Shown: positions 13,787 through 19,620 of the stretch, one piece after another
Layout of the letters: every line of letters starts with the position of its first letter
Numbering within the stretch: the stretch's first letter is position 1
From: an uncultured Bacteroidales bacterium
GTDB lineage: Bacteria > Bacteroidota > Bacteroidia > Bacteroidales > Bacteroidaceae
Direction: 5' to 3'
Assembly (NCBI GenBank): GCA_937901185.1
Contig: CALCHR010000109.1
Location: 1 to 19,620, forward strand
Length of the DNA stretch: 19,620 bases
Program-made: the position numbers and the translations under genes
The notes under the pieces: model-generated
The model's database searches: none
What the model was told of the DNA's origin: nothing
Seen by the model: the letters and a program-made list of their open reading frames with translations, nothing else

Positions 13787-13991
13787 TGATGGCTCGCCCT
13801 ATGGCCCGAAACGATTTAAAGAGTTAGTCAAAGAATGCTGGTATATAAGTGATAGCTTACATACCAGCTATACAGATGTACTTGACCTTTCCTATACGGA
13901 ACGAGTATATCTGATTGAAAATATTAATGCTAAAAATGATGCTACTCGAAAAGCTTTTGAAGAAGCTAGGCAGAGTGCTCAGTCTAGATAA
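13704..13991 (+). CDS. Frameshift extension of the tail chaperone (C-terminal 74 aa)
   Basis: This frame is +1 relative to the chaperone gene and overlaps its last 83 bases. An ATG at 13704 (and GTG at 13722) exists but has no ribosome site and would start inside the upstream gene with an unstructured, unlikely leader. Translation is more plausibly reached by slipping at the TTTTTT of 13763-13768. That joins residue 249 of the chaperone to TTA at 13767 and adds 74 residues, about 323 in all. The added part looks like a real domain: KRFKELVKECWYISDSLHTS, then DLSYTERVYLIENIN, and a basic C-terminal helix. It ends 27 bases before the tape measure start. The overlapping frame next to a tape measure gene is the classic G/GT arrangement. 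Confidence 0.75.
   Translation: MWIVLNVAKKSRPSFASGPSFLDPQTSNDGSPYGPKRFKELVKECWYISDSLHTSYTDVLDLSYTERVYLIENINAKNDATRKAFEEARQSAQSR
13763..13769 (+). other. Putative programmed ribosomal frameshift site TTTTTTA
   Basis: In the chaperone frame the codons are GAG TTT TTT AGA, with the TAA stop only 15 bases after the second TTT. A +1 slip on the first TTT, or a -2 slip on the second, lets tRNA-Phe re-pair fully with TTT and enter the 74-codon extension at TTA. A -1 slip would read TAG at once, so it is excluded. TTCGGGCC (13751-13758) can pair with GGCCCGAA (13803-13810), and CGAG (13759-13762) with CTCG (13793-13796), putting the T-run and the stop in the loop of a bulged 12-pair hairpin. Confidence 0.65.
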
Positions 13992-14018
13992 GTAAATTTA
14001 TCAGGAGGAAAATCTTAA

Positions 14019-17000
14019 GTGGCTTTTGCAAATAATCAACAAGATGCTTTTAATTTAAGAAATGATACTGAAAGCCTAAAACAATGGCAATCAGAACTAG
14101 ATAAAGCTACTACATCAATCGGCGCTGCTGAAGTTGCTGCTGAGGAGGAGTTAGCGGCGCTGAAATTTAAAAATCTAACAGCTCTGCAGGAAGCTCGCGT
14201 AGCGAAACTTGAACAGCTAATTGCCTTAGAAGACAAGGGAATCAGAGAGCTTGCGAAAGCAAGGTTAACACTGTCAGACCGACAGTTTGCACTTCGCAAA
14301 AAAGAGATTCAAAAAGAATTTCAGTTAGCTAAAAACGCTGCAGAAGAACTGTTTAAAATAAAGAATAAGAAAGCTCAAACCTCAGCAAAGAAGTCAACCT
14401 CTGCTACTAAAGATATTACAACAACTTCTAAAGCTAAATATACAAACACTACAGCAGACAAAAAAGATTCTGGAAGAACGACACATACTAGTAGTATTAA
14501 AAAAGTAAATGATATAAAAAGTGCTTCTCCTGAATTTATGGGCTTACTTAGTTCTATCGATGAAACACTTATATCTTTACGAGATGCTGTAGCTAGCTAC
14601 ATCCCGTCAAAAGAAGAAAGCCCACCAATTCTACCTATAGCGCCTATAAAACCCACTGAGCCTACAGAGGCGACTGTACAACAAACAATACCTCCAAAAA
14701 ATCAAGAAGCAACTAGTGAAAGCTTAGCTAGCATTAATGTAGGTGAAGATTTACTAGATATTCTTAAAGCTGGAGTTGAGGCACTAGTAACAACAACAGA
14801 ACAACGACTTACTAGTATAAAAGCACAGTATGAAGCTCGTGATACATCTTCTACGGTTGTAGAAGATGTAAAAGAAATTTTAGCTAAACCAATAGGTGTA
14901 GATAAGCCTGCTAAGCCTATAACTATAGATATAAAGGGTACAGAGCAGCCCTCTTCAGCGCCAGCAGAACTAACAAGTGCTATTGAGACCGTAGCAGAGA
15001 TTTTCCAAGGTCAAAAGCCCCCTGAAACTAACTATACAAAGCTAGATGAGGCTAAACTTGGTGAAGAGTTGCTAGACGTACTTAAAACTGGTATTGAAGC
15101 TTTACTGTCTACAACAGAACAACGTCTGGCTAATCTAAAAATAGTTCAAGAAACGGATACTAAGGCCCCATCTGTAGCTGAGAGCTTAAAAGATGCTTTA
15201 ACAAAAACAAATAATTCAAAGGAGCCTAAGTCTGGCTCTGAACAAGAGCCGCCGACAGACAATACTTTTATACCACCAAATAAAACAGGGGAAGCTGAGC
15301 ATAAACCTTCTGAAGAGAAAAAGCTTCCAGAAAAAAAAGAATTTTCAAACGATGCGGCACTGCTTGACTTAATTGATTTAGGTCATTATTCGTTTGAGGC
15401 AGTTTCGAGCTCTTTTGAGGCACTTAAAGACTCTATGGATACAGGAGTCAAAAATGTGCTTAATCAAGCTATTACAAAAGATGAGGATGGTAAAAGTACC
15501 GTTTCACAGGGCACAACAGACCTTGCAGGTGACCTATTAGTAAGCATTAAAAAGGCTGAAGCAGCCGAAGAAAAGCGTAGGGAACTTATAGCTGACAAAG
15601 ATGCTGATGAAGCTACAAAAAGAGCAGTAGCGCTTAATAAACAAATTATTTCTGAAACCGAGTTGCAGAAACTGAGGGAGCAGCATACTACTAAAGCAAA
15701 CAACCTTACACTCGCAGCAATAGCCAATGAAGCCAAAGCCAATGACCTTAAAAATAATAAAGAAGCTTATGCACTTGAGGCTCGATTAGCTCGTGAAAAT
15801 GCTTTTTATGAAGAGCGAAATAGGCTCGAAGAAAATCGTATAAAAGCAGAAGAAGAAATAGCTTGGAACGCCGATCATAGGAAAGAGCTGCTAGAGCAAG
15901 AAGAGCAAAGAGTAAGGCTTGAGTACTTAGCAGAATACCAAAAACTTCAAACAGATGGTGCTAATCACTTGACAGAAAATATGACGGCCGAGGCATTTAT
16001 TGCTCTAAAAAAGCAAACTAAGGCCGCAGAAGATTCAATAGCAAGAAGAGAAAAAGCATCCACCGCAAGTAAAAAAGCTTTAGATATTCTCAGAGGTAAG
16101 GGTACTAAAGACGAAAAGAAAGCATTGCTAGATGCACAAGTCAAACTCCGTGCTGCCGAAAAAGACTGGACAGGCACGAAGTTTGAAATCAAACCGGATG
16201 ATAGTGAAGCAGAACAAGAGAGAAAAAGAAAAGCACAAGAAAATGCGGTTAAAGCAGAAATGGCTATTAATGCCGCTATGTCTGCGCTGGCAAACCTTGC
16301 TCAAAAGCTCAATAACCAAACAGATAAAATAGGGGAAAAGCAAGCTCTTATCGATACACGTTTACAGGGCTCTACCGTAAATGATACCATGGTAGGCTCC
16401 TATTGGAAACGACTTGCTAAAGATATGAACTATATCGGTGCCGTCAATCCCTATTTCAAACAAGAAGATTTTGCAAACAATATTGAGACTTTAGTAAATA
16501 AAGGTATTTCTTTCGATATTAAGCAAAGAGCTTTCTTGATGACAATTCAAGAAAAAATTGCTAACACCTTTGATGCTGCTGATGGTACTTTACTAAGATT
16601 AATTCGCATTCAGCAGCAAGATACTACTGCCGGCCGTCTTGGTATGGAGTCTGCTTTAAATAGCTTCTTAAACAGTATGTATGAGACTTCTGAATATTTA
16701 ACAGATGTAGCATCAAGCGTTAGAAGTAGCTTAGGTGAACTACAAGCCCTTATGGAAGGTGCCGCTGGTACTGAGCTTGAGTTCCAAGTACAAAAATGGA
16801 TGGGCTCTCTGTATTCAGTCGGTATGTCACAAGATGCAGTACAAAGCATTGCACAAACATTTGGTCAGATTGTAAGCGGTGATGTTGGCGGCCTTACTGG
16901 AAACGGTACTGGTAACTTATTAATCATGGCGGCGAATGAAGCTGGAATATCTATAGCTGATATTCTTCAGGAAGGTTTAGATGCTGACGAAACCAATAAG

Positions 17001-17963
17001 CTCATGCAGGCTATGGTAAACTATTTAGCTGAAATCGCGGAGATGTCAAGTGACAGCCGTGTCGTTCAACAACAGTTAGCAAATGTTTATGGAATTAAGG
17101 CATCTGACCTAAGAGCAGCTACGAATCTTGCTTCTAGCATTAAAGATGTTTCAAAACAGGATTTAACATATAGTGGTATGCTTGGTCAGTTAAATAAGAT
17201 GGCAAACAGCATGTTACTAAGAACAAGTACCGGAGAAATGCTTTCAAATATTTGGGGTAATACTCAGTATACTATGGCTACTACAATGGCAAATGATCCA
17301 TTATTGTATTTATTGCCGAGAGTGGCTACTCTGCTTGAAGACTACGCAGGTGGTATCGATTTACCATTCGTTAATGCTATGGGCTTTGGTGTTGACCTCA
17401 ATACATCAGTAGCTCAGTTAATGAACGTAGCGGCTATGAGCGGTACGATTTTAGGGTCTCTCGGCCCAATGGTTTCCGGCCTCGCTTCTGCAGTTAGCGG
17501 TGATGTAATGCTTGGCTTAGCTGGAATTAACACAAAAGAAAAAGCACCAGTTATTGCACGTGGATCGGCACAGACATTGCAGCATCTTGGCGGCTTCAGC
17601 CTTACCGAATCTGGTTTTATCGGAAATGCATCAGGCGATGATATTAAGAAACAAACTTTAATAGATGCAGACGATGAAAAGAAAAAATTGCTGGTTGAGG
17701 CAAAAGATGAAGAAGCTGCAGATGACGTTACTACACAAGCGAATCTTGCTGTTGTAAATATTTACAACTTACTTGAAGAAGTTGCGCATGGCTCACAGAG
17801 CTTAAGAGTGAGAGTAGTAAATAATGGTAATATCTTATCTGCTGGTGGAAGCATTGCAAGTGGACAAAATACTACTATTGGAGAGAATTCTAATGATGGT
17901 ACTACCAGCTTCGGGGCTGGTAAAAACGGAACTGATAATGGCAACTGGGTATTGTCATTCTAA
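14019..17963 (+). CDS. Tail tape measure protein (1314 aa)
   Basis: The start is GTG at 14019, with AGGAGG at 14003-14008. The length, mostly helical content and position straight after the tail chaperone identify the tape measure. Residues 1-120 are a charged coiled coil. About 120-450 is a low-complexity Thr/Lys/Pro/Glu region containing two copies of a 50-residue unit starting at 242 and 348. About 480-780 is a strongly charged coiled coil. From about 790 the sequence becomes less charged and Gly/Ala/Ser rich, with hydrophobic stretches (for example TILGSLGPMVSGLASAVSG, about 1140-1160) of the kind thought to interact with the host membrane. No lysozyme or peptidase motif was seen. At the usual 0.15 nm per residue the tail would be near 200 nm. 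Confidence 0.88.
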   Translation: MAFANNQQDAFNLRNDTESLKQWQSELDKATTSIGAAEVAAEEELAALKFKNLTALQEARVAKLEQLIALEDKGIRELAKARLTLSDRQFALRKKEIQKEFQLAKNAAEELFKIKNKKAQTSAKKSTSATKDITTTSKAKYTNTTADKKDSGRTTHTSSIKKVNDIKSASPEFMGLLSSIDETLISLRDAVASYIPSKEESPPILPIAPIKPTEPTEATVQQTIPPKNQEATSESLASINVGEDLLDILKAGVEALVTTTEQRLTSIKAQYEARDTSSTVVEDVKEILAKPIGVDKPAKPITIDIKGTEQPSSAPAELTSAIETVAEIFQGQKPPETNYTKLDEAKLGEELLDVLKTGIEALLSTTEQRLANLKIVQETDTKAPSVAESLKDALTKTNNSKEPKSGSEQEPPTDNTFIPPNKTGEAEHKPSEEKKLPEKKEFSNDAALLDLIDLGHYSFEAVSSSFEALKDSMDTGVKNVLNQAITKDEDGKSTVSQGTTDLAGDLLVSIKKAEAAEEKRRELIADKDADEATKRAVALNKQIISETELQKLREQHTTKANNLTLAAIANEAKANDLKNNKEAYALEARLARENAFYEERNRLEENRIKAEEEIAWNADHRKELLEQEEQRVRLEYLAEYQKLQTDGANHLTENMTAEAFIALKKQTKAAEDSIARREKASTASKKALDILRGKGTKDEKKALLDAQVKLRAAEKDWTGTKFEIKPDDSEAEQERKRKAQENAVKAEMAINAAMSALANLAQKLNNQTDKIGEKQALIDTRLQGSTVNDTMVGSYWKRLAKDMNYIGAVNPYFKQEDFANNIETLVNKGISFDIKQRAFLMTIQEKIANTFDAADGTLLRLIRIQQQDTTAGRLGMESALNSFLNSMYETSEYLTDVASSVRSSLGELQALMEGAAGTELEFQVQKWMGSLYSVGMSQDAVQSIAQTFGQIVSGDVGGLTGNGTGNLLIMAANEAGISIADILQEGLDADETNKLMQAMVNYLAEIAEMSSDSRVVQQQLANVYGIKASDLRAATNLASSIKDVSKQDLTYSGMLGQLNKMANSMLLRTSTGEMLSNIWGNTQYTMATTMANDPLLYLLPRVATLLEDYAGGIDLPFVNAMGFGVDLNTSVAQLMNVAAMSGTILGSLGPMVSGLASAVSGDVMLGLAGINTKEKAPVIARGSAQTLQHLGGFSLTESGFIGNASGDDIKKQTLIDADDEKKKLLVEAKDEEAADDVTTQANLAVVNIYNLLEEVAHGSQSLRVRVVNNGNILSAGGSIASGQNTTIGENSNDGTTSFGAGKNGTDNGNWVLSF
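14742..15209 (+). repeat. Two diverged 50-codon repeats in the tape measure
   Basis: Unit 1 (14742-14891) begins GEDLLDILKAGVEALVTTTE and unit 2 (15060-15209) begins GEELLDVLKTGIEALLSTTE. Both continue with QRL and a charged helix, and end in similar VKEILAK and LKDALTK. The spacing is 106 codons. The bases differ at many third positions, so the duplication is old. The linker between them is Pro/Thr rich. Confidence 0.85.
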
Positions 17964-17982
17964 AGAAGAGAGGAGTTAATTT

Positions 17983-19620
17983 ATGTTACAGTTTAATAAT
18001 AACCACATATTTACAGGATATCTGAAGCAATTTCTCTCTTCTTTTAACCTGCCTACTTGCAAAATTTATACGGCAGAGTTTGAGAAATACCGTGCCAAAC
18101 ACGGTAAAGAAGATCCAAGAGTTATTGAATCTTCTTTACCGATAAAAATAGGTAGGCTAACTAGACCAGGAATTGGTATCACATATCTAAAAGATAGCAC
18201 AACTAAGCAGTATTTTTGGGATACCAGTAATTGGAATGCCAGCCTTGACTGCACTAAAAATAAGACAATTAAATATTGGAAACAAAACCAGCTAATTCAT
18301 TATAACGGAAATAAGATTTTAGGTCTAACTAAAACTTTAAAAAATCCCACAACACTTTATAATTACCAGACACACGAATACTTAGGTGACTATTTAAGAT
18401 TTTTGAGAGATTACGAAAATATAAACCTAATGTCAATGTATAATTGCTTCAGCAATAGGCTTTGCAATAACATAAAGATTAAGTTAGAGTGGGAAGAAAC
18501 TCCTCAAGATGGCACAGCAGTTACAAGAGAGCTGATAGCAAATGCATATGATACTAACTATAAGATTTACATGCTCCCTGTAAAGCTTTTTGAGAAGTAT
18601 ACAATAGCGCTAGATTGCTACAGTGGCGTTGAGCTGTTCTGCGGTTTTTATGATGAAAAACTCGATACCTCTGAAAAAGCTAAAGACTTAATCAGAAGAA
18701 CGTACCAGAAAGTACCGAAAGCGCTCTTTCACCAGCCACTTCTCTTTGATAAGCTTACTGTACAGTATTGGAACTGGGAAGACGAAAATAGTCAAACTGA
18801 AGAAAAACTCAGTACACCCAACAAGGGCGTATTTGGCACAGCAACCGGTATTGCAATCAGACCTCCGAAATTATTTAATATCAATAAAATACTAAGGTCT
18901 GAAATTGCTATGCGAGAAAACGAACTCAAGCTATTTATAAAAGTTCCCGCGTCTAATACTTCAAGTCTCGCAGTGTTAGAGGGCGATTACCGTAACTTTA
19001 ACGACTCGCTTTATACGTTTAATACTAAAGAAGGTTGGAAATACCAGAGCAACTCAACAATTACTAACTTTGAAACGAATAAAGAATCTGAATTGCCCAG
19101 ACTTAATGTGAGAGAGTTCAAGCCGATAAGTAAGCTACAGCTGCTCGCTTTAAATACAGGCATCTCGTACCCATTTGCAGACCGCTTAATTGAGTATCTA
19201 TTAGCCAATGTTATACTTCCTAATGATGCTACTCCCGATAATATCGCACGACTTCAAAAAGTAATGGAAGACTGCGGTTATCGTTTTGAATTTGAAGGCA
19301 TGTGGGAACCTAAGATGCAGATGATTTTATATGATTACCTAATGAATAGTGGAAAATTTACTGTTGAAACGACGCCAGAGAGTAGTGTAAAAGATCAGCG
19401 AAAAGGTAATCTCAAACAAATAGGTCAAAAGATGCGATCAGATTTTTACGATGTCTTAGGCTATGGTGATAAAGATGCTGAAAAGCTTTTTGAAATATGG
19501 ACACTAAAAGAAGCCATAATAAAAAGAGACGGCAAAGTTGCAGATTTTGACATTGCAAAAATTGTTAAGAAAGTTCTTCTGCCTGCTCTCCTTTCGCTTG
19601 TAACACAGCAGGACCTTGGC
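17983..19620 (+). CDS. Large unidentified tail/baseplate gene (partial, first 546 codons)
   Basis: The ATG at 17983 follows GAGAGGAG, 19 bases after the tape measure stop. The frame is open to the window end with no stop, so the gene is longer than 546 codons. The visible part is a soluble, mixed alpha/beta protein rich in Tyr, Asn, Lys and aromatic residues, with scattered cysteines but no CxxC knuckle, signal peptide or membrane span. The first 330 residues look beta-rich with many Trp/Tyr, and from about 375 it is more helical. The order tape measure then large structural gene fits a tail-tip, hub or baseplate protein. I do not recognise a family, and no lytic or receptor-binding motif is evident in this part. 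Confidence 0.8.
   Translation, partial: MLQFNNNHIFTGYLKQFLSSFNLPTCKIYTAEFEKYRAKHGKEDPRVIESSLPIKIGRLTRPGIGITYLKDSTTKQYFWDTSNWNASLDCTKNKTIKYWKQNQLIHYNGNKILGLTKTLKNPTTLYNYQTHEYLGDYLRFLRDYENINLMSMYNCFSNRLCNNIKIKLEWEETPQDGTAVTRELIANAYDTNYKIYMLPVKLFEKYTIALDCYSGVELFCGFYDEKLDTSEKAKDLIRRTYQKVPKALFHQPLLFDKLTVQYWNWEDENSQTEEKLSTPNKGVFGTATGIAIRPPKLFNINKILRSEIAMRENELKLFIKVPASNTSSLAVLEGDYRNFNDSLYTFNTKEGWKYQSNSTITNFETNKESELPRLNVREFKPISKLQLLALNTGISYPFADRLIEYLLANVILPNDATPDNIARLQKVMEDCGYRFEFEGMWEPKMQMILYDYLMNSGKFTVETTPESSVKDQRKGNLKQIGQKMRSDFYDVLGYGDKDAEKLFEIWTLKEAIIKRDGKVADFDIAKIVKKVLLPALLSLVTQQDLG

Noticed and set aside
1..19620. Stop-codon reassignment (TAG or TGA recoded), seen in some gut phages
   Set aside because: All large structural genes are full length with the standard code, and TGA is used as a normal stop twice. 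TAG is simply unused as a gene end here.
1..19620. CRISPR arrays, tRNA genes, insertion sequences or integration sites
   Set aside because: No regular spaced repeats, cloverleaf-like segments, transposase frames or attachment-like repeats were seen. All gaps between genes are under 160 bases.

Overview
The window is part of the virion-building region of a large tailed phage with a contractile tail (a myovirus), distantly related to the T4 supergroup. The evidence is the gene order and recognisable families, all on the + strand: prohead protease/scaffold, gp23-like major capsid protein, connector-type proteins, tail terminator, contractile sheath, tail tube, tail assembly chaperone, tape measure, and the start of a large tail or baseplate gene. 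The DNA is AT-rich, nearly all genes have strong purine-rich ribosome sites (AAGGAGG, GAAAGGAG), and stops are almost all TAA with two TGA and no TAG. This fits a virulent phage of a low-GC Firmicute host (probably Clostridia-like) using the standard code. The host call is inference. No integrase, tRNA, CRISPR array or insertion sequence was seen.

Layout: 1-643 holds the end of one gene and an unknown 157-aa gene, closed by a terminator (660-698). 794-4845 is the head block: a small beta-rich candidate decoration protein, a prohead protease fused to an acidic coiled-coil scaffold-like region, and the major capsid protein with its own strongly biased codon use. Two terminators in a row follow (4861-4896, 4910-4947). 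4988-10246 is the connector block: a neck-like protein, an acidic zinc-knuckle protein, a possible stopper, two unknown genes and a gp15-like tail terminator. 10315-12685 is sheath plus tube, closed by a terminator (12704-12739). 12829-17963 holds a 54-aa ribbon-helix-helix protein, a zinc-knuckle tail chaperone that probably undergoes +1 (or -2) frameshifting, and the 1314-aa tape measure. An unknown large gene starts at 17983 and runs off the window.

Regulation: five of the gaps between blocks carry the same AT-rich element, GCTAAATTATTT (one copy has TAT at its end), 27-61 bases before a start codon. In three copies it is preceded by a second AAATTATT 12 bases upstream. It is very likely a phage-specific (late) promoter that gives each assembly module its own transcript. 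A sixth exact copy is buried in the terminator after the tube gene. The ribbon-helix-helix gene has its own variant copy and a spaced direct repeat in its leader, making it a candidate regulator inside the tail module.

The strongest points for follow-up are the promoter family, the frameshift at a six-T run where the ribosome can re-pair perfectly, the ribbon-helix-helix gene, the protease-scaffold fusion and the roughly 145-residue helical insertion in the sheath.
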